From: Limivicinus sp963617275
Lineage (GTDB): Bacteria; Bacillota; Clostridia; Oscillospirales; Oscillospiraceae
DNA: 27,826 nt
Assembly (NCBI GenBank): GCA_963617275.1
Contig: CAVENX010000037.1
Coordinates: 1-27,826 of the forward strand
Direction: 5' to 3'
Shown here: piece by piece, positions 7,957 to 15,326 of the stretch
How the letters are laid out: every line of letters begins with the position of its first letter
Position numbering within the stretch: position 1 is the first letter of the stretch
The notes under the pieces: model-generated
The model's input: the letters and a program-made list of their open reading frames with translations, nothing else
Databases searched by the model: none
What the model was told of the DNA's origin: nothing
Position numbers and translations under genes: made by a program

Positions 7957-7977
7957 GGCGCGGCAAAATGCCGCGCC
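7957..7977 (-). terminator. Intrinsic terminator of the MGS-like gene
   Basis: GGCGCGGCA at 7957-7965 and its exact complement at 7969-7977 make a 9-bp stem. Read on the minus strand, the stem is followed by ATAGATTTTTG, which supplies the T-run. It starts 21 bases after the stop codon of the MGS-like gene, so that gene is probably a monocistronic unit. Confidence 0.8.
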
Positions 7978-7998
7978 GGAGGTATCACTCGTGGCGCA

Positions 7999-8403
7999 TT
8001 ATCGCTTCTGCGGATTGACGATGTTGCGCCAGTCCAGATCGCCGCGGCGAAGTCCCTGCACAAGGACCTCCGCCGTCGCGGCATTGGTAGCAAAGGGTAT
8101 CTGATACTGGTCGCAAAGACGCTCTATCTTGTTTATATCGTCAAAGCCCTTGGGATTGGCGGGATCGCAGAAAAACAGCACCAGATCAAGCTCGTTATAC
8201 GATATTCTCGCGCCTATCTGCTGTGCGCCGCCCTGATCGGCATGAAGATAGAGCGTGATGGGAAGCCCCGTTGATTCGGACACCAGCTTTCCCGTAACGT
8301 GGGTGGCACAGAGAGAATGTTCGGCAAGGATGCCGCAGTATGCGATGCAGAACTGCACCATAAGCTCTTTCTTTCTGTCATGTGCCATTAATGCTATATT
8401 CAT
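7999..8403 (-). CDS. mgsA: Methylglyoxal synthase-like protein lacking catalytic residues
   Basis: A 134-residue MGS-fold protein. ATG 8403 is preceded by GGAGG at ideal spacing; the upstream open frame to 8559 overlaps the promoter. True methylglyoxal synthase converts dihydroxyacetone phosphate to methylglyoxal and phosphate. Family hallmarks are NIALMAHD at the N terminus, ISYNELDLVLFFCDP, PFATNAATAEVLV and the C-terminal GLRRGDLDW. Compared with the E. coli and Bacillus enzymes as I remember them, Asp9 and Asp80 remain. The general-base Asp (Asp71 of E. coli, in GGDQQ) is Ala60, and the active-site His (His98, PHD) is Phe87. The phosphate-loop Ser-Gly before GGD is replaced by His-Ala. 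The fold is sure; synthase activity is unlikely. Its position after the PBP2/mre cluster is a context I recall from other Clostridia. Confidence 0.85.
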   Translation of the reverse strand: MNIALMAHDRKKELMVQFCIAYCGILAEHSLCATHVTGKLVSESTGLPITLYLHADQGGAQQIGARISYNELDLVLFFCDPANPKGFDDINKIERLCDQYQIPFATNAATAEVLVQGLRRGDLDWRNIVNPQKR

Positions 8404-8530
8404 GTTATTCCTCCATACGCAATCAGCGCATAATTTGTTTTTTATAAATCCCCGCGCACAGAGGATTCCGTCCGCGCCGGGCAGCACCGCTCCGGCAGCG
8501 GGTACGGCGGTTTTGCCGTATACTTTTTTC

Positions 8531-8559
8531 ATTATAACCGCTGTTATTTTACGATGCAA
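8531..8559 (-). promoter_or_regulatory. Consensus sigma-A promoter of the MGS-like gene
   Basis: On the minus strand, TTGCAT (8559-8554) and a perfect TATAAT (8536-8531) are 17 bases apart. Initiation near 8523 would leave a leader of about 120 bases with GC-rich hairpins (TACGGC pairing with GCCGTA, CCGCT with AGCGG) before the GGAGG site. The promoter lies just after the PBP2 stop codon, so the gene is not solely dependent on the shape operon. Confidence 0.8.
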
Positions 8560-8581
8560 GACTATTTTTGCATTTTTATGA

Positions 8582-10747
8582 TTATTTCAGCAGAGTCATC
8601 TCTTCCTCCGAGGAGTCGCTGTATCCACGTATGGTATGATACGCATCGAGAATGTTTTTCGCAATAAAAGCAACGCCCGCACCGGAACCGCCTCGTTCTA
8701 CAACGACGCTTACCGCGACCTCCGGATTGCCGAAAGGCGCGTAGCAGATAAACATACCGTCATTGGTGATGTTTTCGCCCTTCTGGGCGGTTCCGGTCTT
8801 GCCGGCTGCTTTTGTATTCTTATTGTTCAGCTTGCCGTATTCGCAGGTGATGAACAGGTCGTAGTTTGCTTTATTTCCGGGATCGTTGACAACGAGGTAC
8901 ATCCCCTCGTGCACGGCATCCCAATTGTATTCCGGCGTTTCCACCGTGCTCAGCACTTCCGCCTCGCGCTCATAGAGCTTTTCCGAGTAGTCAAAAGAGC
9001 GGACGGACTTGAGGATGGACGCGGAATAGCGTTTGCCGCTGTTAGCGACGGTCGCAACATATTCCGCCATCTGGAGTGGGGTGAAAACCGAGTCGGACTG
9101 ACCTATGGCCGCCTGAAGCGTGTCGCCTATACGCCACTCGGCTCCGGCATAGTCATAGTGGTTTGCGCGGTTGGACATGTTGCCTGTCGTCTCGACAAGC
9201 TCTATCCCCGTATGAACGCCAAGTCCGAAGGCATGGGCATATTCACCGAGCGCGTCAACGCCGAGGTCGTTGGCTATCGTATAGAAGAAGTAGTTGCACG
9301 AATCCCTGATAGCGGTTGTGACGTTTTCCTCGGGGTGGGTCAGATGCTCGGATGTGGAGTTCCATATCCAGCACTCAGGGGAGTAGCCTTCCGCTGAGTA
9401 TCTTGTGTAGACGCCCTGACACTTGACAAGCGTTTCGGTGTTCAGGTCAACAAGCTTTTCCCCGCTCGTGTCCGTCGCGGTCAGCGCGGCGATAGCTGTG
9501 CAGAGCTTGAAGGTCGAGCCGGGAGCGTATGCGCCCATGAGCGCCCGGTTGAAAAGAGGGGCGTTAGGCTCTTTGAGAAGATCGGAGTAGTTTTCTATTA
9601 TTGTTGAAACGTCGTACGTCGGCCAACTTGCCATGGCAAGCGGTTCACCCGTGTTGACGTCAACGACAACGGCGGCGGCGCCGGTTATCTCGTCCTTCAT
9701 GTCGGGGTTATAGTCGCCTCTGGCAAGACCCTCCGCACGCTCCTGCTCACGCGTTTTTATCATATCCTCCATTGCGGAGTTAAGAATACGCTCAACCTGC
9801 TCCTGAAGGGTGATGTCTATGGTGAGATATATATGATCGCCTGGCACAGGCTCCTTTTCATAAACCGTGCTCAGCACCGTACCGGAAGCGTTTTTCGTTT
9901 CAAGCACCGTGCCGTCTTCGCCGTGGAGCCTGTCCTCGAATGCATACTCTACCCCGTCCTTACCGACCATCGCGTCGGTGGAGTAGTCCGCGAGAGAATA
10001 CTTTTCGTATTCCTCCTGCGTCATAAGTCCGGTGTAGCCGAGAATGTGCGCGGCGTAATCGGTGCCGTAGTCGCGGGTGAAGGCTCTGTTGACCTGGATG
10101 CCGGAGAGCTTGTTTTCCATAATGGAGGTGATAAGCTGCATACTTGCGTCGCTGACAAATATATAGTCGGCGGTATTGATGGCATATCTTACGTTGATCG
10201 AATAGCGCACGCCCGCAATGATGCGCATTTCCTCGGCGGAATAGCTGTTGTCTATATTATAACGTGTGCGCATATAGCTCATAAGCTCGACCGCTGTGGG
10301 GTTATCGGACGGCAGATCGTCTATTTTGTCCTTGATATAAGCCGTGAGCATCGTCCTCTGTATCTCGGTCATATCCTCGGTGAACTCAAAAGGCGGCGTC
10401 TTGGTAATAGGCAGATCGTCGGTATAGGTATCGCCGTAGCCCTCGACCATCTGCACAAGGCCGAGTATCGTCGCGTTCGGATCCTCGTTGGCAAAAAGCT
10501 TTGCCGTATCAATGGTGAGGTTATAACACTCCGAATTGCTGACAAGCACCCTGCCGTAGCGGTCAAGAATGTTCCCTCGTGCGGCGGTAACGGTACGCTT
10601 TTCGGTTGTGATCTCGTTGCTCTGGTTGTAGTATTTCTCACCCTCGATTATCTGGAGCTTGTAGAGGAACACCACGTATACGGTGAGCAGCGTTACAAGG
10701 AGCAGGGCGAGAGCCGCAACTCTGCCAGGTCTTATAAGTCTGTGCAT
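8582..10747 (-). CDS. mrdA: Penicillin-binding protein 2 (elongation transpeptidase)
   Basis: A 721-residue class B PBP that crosslinks peptidoglycan during cylindrical elongation. A single N-terminal membrane anchor lies at about 11-30. The pedestal/dimerisation domain follows, with RGNILDRYGRVL (58-69) and GYTGLMTQEEYEKY (237-250). The transpeptidase domain carries all three active-site motifs: STFK with nucleophile Ser411, SCN at 483-485 and KTGTAQ at 650-655. ATG 10747 is preceded by AAAGGAC. It is the last gene of the maf-mreC-mreD-PBP2 run, 114 bp after mreD. The rodA partner SEDS gene that often accompanies it is not in the window. The C terminus ends in an acidic tail (SDSSEEEMTLLK). 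Confidence 0.94.
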   Translation of the reverse strand: MHRLIRPGRVAALALLLVTLLTVYVVFLYKLQIIEGEKYYNQSNEITTEKRTVTAARGNILDRYGRVLVSNSECYNLTIDTAKLFANEDPNATILGLVQMVEGYGDTYTDDLPITKTPPFEFTEDMTEIQRTMLTAYIKDKIDDLPSDNPTAVELMSYMRTRYNIDNSYSAEEMRIIAGVRYSINVRYAINTADYIFVSDASMQLITSIMENKLSGIQVNRAFTRDYGTDYAAHILGYTGLMTQEEYEKYSLADYSTDAMVGKDGVEYAFEDRLHGEDGTVLETKNASGTVLSTVYEKEPVPGDHIYLTIDITLQEQVERILNSAMEDMIKTREQERAEGLARGDYNPDMKDEITGAAAVVVDVNTGEPLAMASWPTYDVSTIIENYSDLLKEPNAPLFNRALMGAYAPGSTFKLCTAIAALTATDTSGEKLVDLNTETLVKCQGVYTRYSAEGYSPECWIWNSTSEHLTHPEENVTTAIRDSCNYFFYTIANDLGVDALGEYAHAFGLGVHTGIELVETTGNMSNRANHYDYAGAEWRIGDTLQAAIGQSDSVFTPLQMAEYVATVANSGKRYSASILKSVRSFDYSEKLYEREAEVLSTVETPEYNWDAVHEGMYLVVNDPGNKANYDLFITCEYGKLNNKNTKAAGKTGTAQKGENITNDGMFICYAPFGNPEVAVSVVVERGGSGAGVAFIAKNILDAYHTIRGYSDSSEEEMTLLK

Positions 10748-10861
10748 TGAAAAGTCCTTTCCGAATACAGTGCGTGGAAAAATTTATAAGCAAAACGTCT
10801 TTCTCAGGCAGCGTCGAGGATTTATCGTCGGATGCCGCAGGCGTATGGTGCCTCCCCGTCC

Positions 10862-11362
10862 TTATTCTATCCATTCCGCGGGCGGGTAATAAGCCAGCAC
10901 GGCGGGCGGCATAGACCACAGGGTCTGGAGAAAAACGGTGACAAGCATCACGGGCGCGAAGGCATCAAGAGCGCTGGTTTTGAGCATTTGGACGATCCCC
11001 GTTGCAAGAAGCCCGACAAAGGCGGCACCCATATAGGCAAAGAAGCGGCGGTTTATGAAAAACTGCGCCACAAAGCCGGAAGCAAAGGCAAGCGCGGGGA
11101 AAAGGATGGTAAAGGTCGTTGTGTTTTCGATAAAGGCCATGTCGGCAAAGAAGCCCATTATGAGGCTGAAAACCGCGCCGAAAGTTGCGCCCTCAAACAT
11201 GCCCACCGCGACAGCCACAGCCGGAAGCACCAGCGGACACACGCCGAGCGGGCGTATCTGTGTGAACAACATATTCTGCGTGATCAGGGCAAGAAACATA
11301 TACAAGGCATATTTCAGCAGTCTTTTAACGTTTTTCGGCGAGAAAAATTCTTTTACGTTCAA
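10862..11362 (-). CDS. mreD: Rod shape-determining protein MreD
   Basis: A 166-residue integral membrane protein with about five hydrophobic segments, the expected size for MreD. It includes LITQNMLFTQIRPLGVCPLVLPAVAVAVGMFEG, where the pattern of polar residues inside hydrophobic stretches matches the family. MreD is a partner of MreC in the elongasome. The most upstream plausible start is TTG at 11362, four bases after the mreC stop, with GGTGG 8-12 bases upstream in the end of mreC, which suggests translational coupling. No ATG gives a full first segment. Identity rests on membrane topology plus position between mreC and the PBP2 gene. Confidence 0.85.
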   Translation of the reverse strand: MNVKEFFSPKNVKRLLKYALYMFLALITQNMLFTQIRPLGVCPLVLPAVAVAVGMFEGATFGAVFSLIMGFFADMAFIENTTTFTILFPALAFASGFVAQFFINRRFFAYMGAAFVGLLATGIVQMLKTSALDAFAPVMLVTVFLQTLWSMPPAVLAYYPPAEWIE

Positions 11363-11365
11363 ATC

Positions 11366-12208
11366 TTATTCCACCACTTCGTAACTCTTGATGATAAACA
11401 CCTGGACGAGCGAGTCATAGTTGCAGGCGGGCTTTATAAGTCCGTACTCTATCTGTCCGCCGGCCTCGGTCTGGATATTCGTGATAGTTCCGAGGACAAG
11501 CCCCGCGGGAAACGCGCCGCCTGAGCCGGAGGTAAGTATCTCATCGCCGACGAAAAGCTGTGCGCCGTCGGCAAGAAATGTGAGCTTTGCAAGCTTCTGC
11601 TTCATGAGCGCGTACTCACCGATGACCATGCCGGAAGAGCCGGAACCGCTGACATATGCACCCACGCTCATATCGACGTCAAGAAGCGTACTGACCGTCG
11701 CCCATGTTTCGCCCAGCTCCGTCACCTGCCCGACGACAACGCCGTATTCCGTGACAACAGGGTCGTTAAGCTCTATCCCGGAGCTTTTGCCCTTGCTTAT
11801 CGTAAAGGAAGATGACCAGTTGGAGGACGACCAAAGAACCACCTTGCACGATTCCATAACATAATCGGTATGCTTTTCCCGGAGGTTGAGCAGCTCGCGC
11901 AGTCTCACGTTTTCCTCGGAAGCATCCATGCCGTCGCGGGCAGACTGCTGCGCGTCGGCAAGCTGCTGGCGGAGGGATTCGTTTTCCGCCTGCAGGGAGT
12001 CGTACTTATAAAGATAGCCGTATATCGTGTCAAACCAATTGACCGTAGAGCTGAGAACCTTTTTGATAGGCGCTTCGACTATGCCCGTGACGTTCTGGAT
12101 AAGTCCTATCTGCCCGTCTCGCGCAGCGGAGCTGAAGCCGACGATAAGCGCCACGGCGATGACGATAATGCCGATACGTATTCCGTTTTTCTTCAGATAT
12201 TCTTTCAT
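11366..12208 (-). CDS. mreC: Rod shape-determining protein MreC
   Basis: A 280-residue membrane-anchored scaffold of the elongation machinery. It has a short cytoplasmic start (MKEYLKKNGIR), one membrane helix at about 12-27, a coiled coil at about 75-115 (LQAENESLRQQLADAQQ and RLRELLNLREK), then the beta-rich MreC domain with the conserved GKSSGIELNDPVVTEYGVVVG and ILTSGSGGAFPAGLVLG stretches. ATG 12208 fits the family N terminus. The GTG start at 12262 would add 18 residues and overlap nothing useful, but no strong ribosome site is visible before 12208, so the start is uncertain. It is 68 bp downstream of maf and couples to mreD. mreB is not present upstream, where it usually lies. Confidence 0.92.
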   Translation of the reverse strand: MKEYLKKNGIRIGIIVIAVALIVGFSSAARDGQIGLIQNVTGIVEAPIKKVLSSTVNWFDTIYGYLYKYDSLQAENESLRQQLADAQQSARDGMDASEENVRLRELLNLREKHTDYVMESCKVVLWSSSNWSSSFTISKGKSSGIELNDPVVTEYGVVVGQVTELGETWATVSTLLDVDMSVGAYVSGSGSSGMVIGEYALMKQKLAKLTFLADGAQLFVGDEILTSGSGGAFPAGLVLGTITNIQTEAGGQIEYGLIKPACNYDSLVQVFIIKSYEVVE

Positions 12209-12276
12209 GTTCAAGTGAGGAAACGGACAGAGGAAGAAAAAGTTTCCCTCTCTGCACGTCACCCCCGTACTCCCGT

Positions 12277-12849
12277 TTATATCAGATTATAGCCGATTTT
12301 TTTCATCATGCCGTCAAGCCTGCACAGCGGCAGACCCATAACGTTGAAAAAGTCTCCGTCAATGCCGCTGACGAAAAGAGCGCCCTTGCCCTGCGCACCG
12401 TAGCTTCCCGCCTTATCCATCGGTTCGCCCGTCGCAACATAGCGGTCGATCTCATCGGGTGAAATTTCCCTGAAGCGGACATGGCTCACTTCACATTCGC
12501 TGATGATCTCATCTCTGCTTATGACAGTCACGCCGGTATAGACCTGATGTGTGCGCCCGGAAAGCTCGGACAGCATCCTTTTTGCTTCCTCTTCGCTGTG
12601 CGGCTTGCCGAATATGCGCCCGTTGAACCAGACGATAGTATCAGCCGCGATTATAATGTCCCCGTCCTGCGCGGCGGCGGCGACCTCAACGGCCTTTTGC
12701 CGCGACAGCGCCCTGACCGTTTCTTCCGGGCCTGCGCCCTCTATCGGACGCTCCTCGCCCTTGGCGGGAATTATTTTCATATCTTTGACTTCCAGCATCT
12801 CCAGAAGTTCCTTGCGGCGCGGAGAGCCGGACGCTAAAATCACGCTCAT
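12277..12849 (-). CDS. maf: Maf family nucleotide pyrophosphatase
   Basis: A 190-residue Maf/YhdE-type protein. These enzymes hydrolyse dTTP, UTP or modified nucleotides to the monophosphate and are linked to septum inhibition in Bacillus. The N-terminal signature ILASGSPRRKELLEML (4-19) is intact, the central AADTIVWFNG carries the catalytic Asp70, and DKAGSYGAQGKGALFV and FNVMGLPL complete the fold. ATG 12849 has AGAGG upstream. It is the first gene of the shape cluster, the common clostridial order (maf, then radC and mreB, then mreC); radC and mreB are missing here. The cluster promoter must lie in or before the folded repeat at 12872-13050. Confidence 0.95.
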   Translation of the reverse strand: MSVILASGSPRRKELLEMLEVKDMKIIPAKGEERPIEGAGPEETVRALSRQKAVEVAAAAQDGDIIIAADTIVWFNGRIFGKPHSEEEAKRMLSELSGRTHQVYTGVTVISRDEIISECEVSHVRFREISPDEIDRYVATGEPMDKAGSYGAQGKGALFVSGIDGDFFNVMGLPLCRLDGMMKKIGYNLI

Positions 12850-12871
12850 TTATATACCTCTTTTTGATAAA

Positions 12872-13050
12872 TGTGGAGTGAGGAGTTGTGGCGTCGGCTT
12901 TGCCGACACATTAAATTCTCTCGGTTGTCCAAGCTGTTCTTTCACAATTCGGATTTCCGGAAAATTCAAGCCTTTTATGATAGCTTGGATGTTGAGGCAA
13001 ATATGATTTGCCGCGTCAGCGGCTCCATAACTCCTCATTCTTCACTCCTG
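12872..13050. repeat. Folded MITE-like repeat between U32 peptidase and maf
   Basis: The two ends form an imperfect inverted repeat: GAGGAGTTGTGG at 12880-12891 is matched inversely at 13025-13036 with one mismatch, and GGAGTG at 12875 recurs inversely at about 13043-13048. Inside are further hairpins: GTCGGC with GCCGAC at 12893-12907, CCAAGCT at about 12929 with AGCTTGG at about 12982, GGCAAAT with ATTTGCC at 12996-13012, and CCGC with GCGG at 13011-13022. A short open frame (12850-13038, minus) crosses it but its composition follows the repeat, so I do not call it a gene. It resembles small non-autonomous repeats of gut Clostridia; copy number cannot be judged from one window. Confidence 0.6.
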
Positions 13051-13059
13051 ACTTCTCAC

Positions 13060-13082
13060 TGAGCAGCGCTCACTTCGCTGCT
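13060..13082 (-). terminator. Hairpin after the U32 peptidase gene
   Basis: GAGCAGCG at 13061-13068 pairs with CGCTGCTC around a 7-base spacer, ending just before the U32 peptidase stop codon at 13084. There is no T-run, so it may slow rather than stop transcription toward maf. Confidence 0.4.
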
Positions 13083-13083
13083 C

Positions 13084-15168
13084 TCAGTCTACTCCACGGT
13101 AGTACAGTCCTCTTGTAAGGACGTTCGGCTTGTAGTCTGAAAGCCCCAGATGTCCTTTTGCGACCTCGATGCACTCTCTCGGGCTTTCCGTTGTGAACAT
13201 CATGCGCAGTGCCCACAGTCCCGCAGAATAGAGATCTTCCTTCTTGTCGGCGAGATAGAGCTTGTGCGCGTTGTATATGACGTTGCGGCAGGCAAATTCC
13301 TTCACCACCGGAAAGACGGAACCCATACGGTCCGACATCTGCGCAGGGGTCTGGCAGCTGCACCGGCCGGAGCTGTGGCTGATAATACACTGATCGGACA
13401 CCATGAGCGGAAGCCGCCCATACATTATGACCTCGGTATCAAGCGGCTTTGCCATATCCTTTATCTGCGCAAGCCTCAGCTCAAAGGACGCTGTCGCGGA
13501 GAGAAAGCCCATCGCACTGAGCATTTCCAACGTGCGTGAGTTGAAGGCGTTGAAGCCGAAATCGGCGCGGAGCTTCATCCCGGCTTTCCTCGCCAGCACG
13601 ACCTGACCGAGATTGCCGACAAGCGCCTCGTTGACGCCGTAATCAAAGAGCTTCTGAAGCACGGTGTATACTTCCTTGGCCTGATCGTCGGTTATTATTC
13701 TCGGCAGCACCGCGACGGGAACACAGCCTTTTTCCGCGAACGGGAGAAGCAGCTTCGGATTTTCCGCCATGATCATGGCGGGGACGTATATATACGCCGG
13801 CTTCAGCTGAGCAAGTTCAGGCGTGAGCTGGTCGGCGGTAAGCACCTGAAAAATAAGCTTGGGGTCGGCGACGGTCTGCACGTTCTGCGGAGGGGCGGGC
13901 ATGGGAAGATCCCGCCTTGCGGGAGGAGCGGCACGTTTTTCCGAAAGCTCGGAGACAAGCTTGCGTCTCAGCTCGTTTACTTCCGCCGCGGGAAGGTACA
14001 GTCCCGCATCGGCTTTCGCCTTGTTTTCTATGCAGTTGTACGGCGTTCCGCCGGTTTTGAACATCTGCTCGATAAGATAGCCCTCGCTCAGTCCCTGACG
14101 CATTGCCTTTTCAGGCACGGGTCCAAAAGCCACGGCCTTGTTTCCGTCGTTATCAAAAGCGATCGCCTTTATCCGCTCGTTCTTCTCCGCTATCGTATAG
14201 AAATGCACGGGAACGCGGCGAAGCTCCCCGTCGGCATAGGCGCGTCTCGCGGTGGTGAATATTTTTTCCGAACCCTCGGCGCTTTCACCGCGGATGCCGA
14301 ACATATCCTTTTTGTCGCCGTTGAAATAGCCCTTGGTAAAGCCCTGCCTCGAAAAAGCCTTTGTCAGCATGTCCATCTCCTCGGGAGTGGGAGCGCGGTT
14401 TTCCTTCAGGGCTTTGGAGTAAATGCCGGTGACAATGGCGGTGTATTCCGGGCGCTTCATCCTGCCCTCGATCTTGATGCACGTCACACCCGCATCCTCA
14501 AGCGCGCCAAGCTCGTCCACAAGGCAGTTATCCTTGAGCGAGAGCGGATAATCGTCCATCCGCCCGCCGAGAGAATACTGCATGCGGCAAGGCTGGGCGC
14601 ACATGCCGCGGTTGCCGCTGCGCCTGCCGATGAGTGCGGACATATAGCACTGCCCCGAATGGCAGAAGCACAGAGCGCCATGGACAAACACCTCGATCTC
14701 GATCGGTGAATTCTTACAGATGAATTTTATCTGCTCAAGGCTCAGCTCACGTGCAAGCACCGCCCTCGTAAGCCCCATTTCCGCCGCCGCCTGAACGCCC
14801 GCGAGATTGTGGATAGTCATCTGCGTGCTGGCATGGAGCGGGATGTCCGGTACCGCACGGCGCAGAGCGCTGATAAGCCCGAGATCCTGTATTATAATGC
14901 CGTCCGCCCCGCAGCGCGAAGCAAGGCGCGCACTGTTGACCGCCTGCTCCATCTCCCTGTCGTTGACGACGGTGTTGAGAGTGAGATAGGTCTTGCACCC
15001 GCGGATACGGCAGTACCGCACGGCCTTTTCAAATTCCTCTTCGGTGAAATTTTTTGCGCCCCGGCGGGCGTTGAAGTCGCCAACGCCGAGATATATCGCA
15101 TCGGCGCCGTTCTGTACGGCGGCGATGACCGCCTCCGGCGAACCGGCCGGAGAAAGAAGCTCAAGCAT
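13084..15168 (-). CDS. U32 family peptidase / RlhA-like RNA hydroxylation protein
   Basis: A 694-residue two-part U32 protein. The N-terminal half starts LELLSPAGSPEAVIAAVQNGADAIYLG and carries the family signature EVFVHGALCFCHSGQCYMSALIGRRSGNRGMCAQPC, with Cys167, 169, 174, 190 and 194 as likely iron-sulfur ligands. A middle region (about 300-400) fits DUF3656. The C-terminal half is a second U32-like segment with YGRLPLMVSDQC and a Cys-rich stretch (CSCQTP). Long U32 proteins include E. coli RlhA, needed for hydroxylation of 23S rRNA C2501 from prephenate; shorter ones act on tRNA. Which one applies is inference from length. ATG 15168 has AAAGGAA upstream and a promoter shared back-to-back with the DnaD gene. 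Confidence 0.88.
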   Translation of the reverse strand: MLELLSPAGSPEAVIAAVQNGADAIYLGVGDFNARRGAKNFTEEEFEKAVRYCRIRGCKTYLTLNTVVNDREMEQAVNSARLASRCGADGIIIQDLGLISALRRAVPDIPLHASTQMTIHNLAGVQAAAEMGLTRAVLARELSLEQIKFICKNSPIEIEVFVHGALCFCHSGQCYMSALIGRRSGNRGMCAQPCRMQYSLGGRMDDYPLSLKDNCLVDELGALEDAGVTCIKIEGRMKRPEYTAIVTGIYSKALKENRAPTPEEMDMLTKAFSRQGFTKGYFNGDKKDMFGIRGESAEGSEKIFTTARRAYADGELRRVPVHFYTIAEKNERIKAIAFDNDGNKAVAFGPVPEKAMRQGLSEGYLIEQMFKTGGTPYNCIENKAKADAGLYLPAAEVNELRRKLVSELSEKRAAPPARRDLPMPAPPQNVQTVADPKLIFQVLTADQLTPELAQLKPAYIYVPAMIMAENPKLLLPFAEKGCVPVAVLPRIITDDQAKEVYTVLQKLFDYGVNEALVGNLGQVVLARKAGMKLRADFGFNAFNSRTLEMLSAMGFLSATASFELRLAQIKDMAKPLDTEVIMYGRLPLMVSDQCIISHSSGRCSCQTPAQMSDRMGSVFPVVKEFACRNVIYNAHKLYLADKKEDLYSAGLWALRMMFTTESPRECIEVAKGHLGLSDYKPNVLTRGLYYRGVD

Positions 15169-15211
15169 CGTATCATTTCCTTTGTATCAAATACGCAATT
15201 ATACATGCTGA

Positions 15212-15241
15212 ATTATAGCACATATATACCTATTGCGACAA
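15212..15241 (-). promoter_or_regulatory. Promoter of the U32 peptidase gene
   Basis: On the minus strand, TTGTCG (15241-15236) and TATAAT (15217-15212) are 18 bases apart, about 45 bases before the ATG at 15168. Its -35 box overlaps the -35 box of the divergent DnaD promoter (15233-15238), so the two genes may compete for RNA polymerase or share a regulator. Confidence 0.6.
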
Positions 15242-15261
15242 GTCAAAAATGATGCTATAAT
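15233..15261 (+). promoter_or_regulatory. Promoter of the DnaD / helicase-loader operon
   Basis: TTGCGA at 15233-15238 and TATAAT at 15256-15261 are separated by 17 bases. The -10 box ends 65 bases before the ATG at 15327, and AAGGGGG provides the ribosome site. Confidence 0.75.
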
Positions 15262-15326
15262 CGTAAACGATTTTTGAAATTTCTGTTGACGGATCATATT
15301 CAGGATCGTGGGAAGGGGGTTCCGGA

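Noticed and set aside
8404..8559. Upstream extension of the MGS-like gene by 52 codons
   Set aside because: It covers the promoter and leader; GGAGG directly before ATG 8403 and the family N terminus fix the start.
9833..10750. 305-codon plus-strand frame opposite the PBP2 gene
   Set aside because: It is antisense to an intact PBP2 with all catalytic motifs and has the composition of a shadow frame.
12850..13038. 62-codon frame upstream of maf
   Set aside because: It lies wholly inside the folded repeat and has repeat-derived composition; hairpins explain it better.
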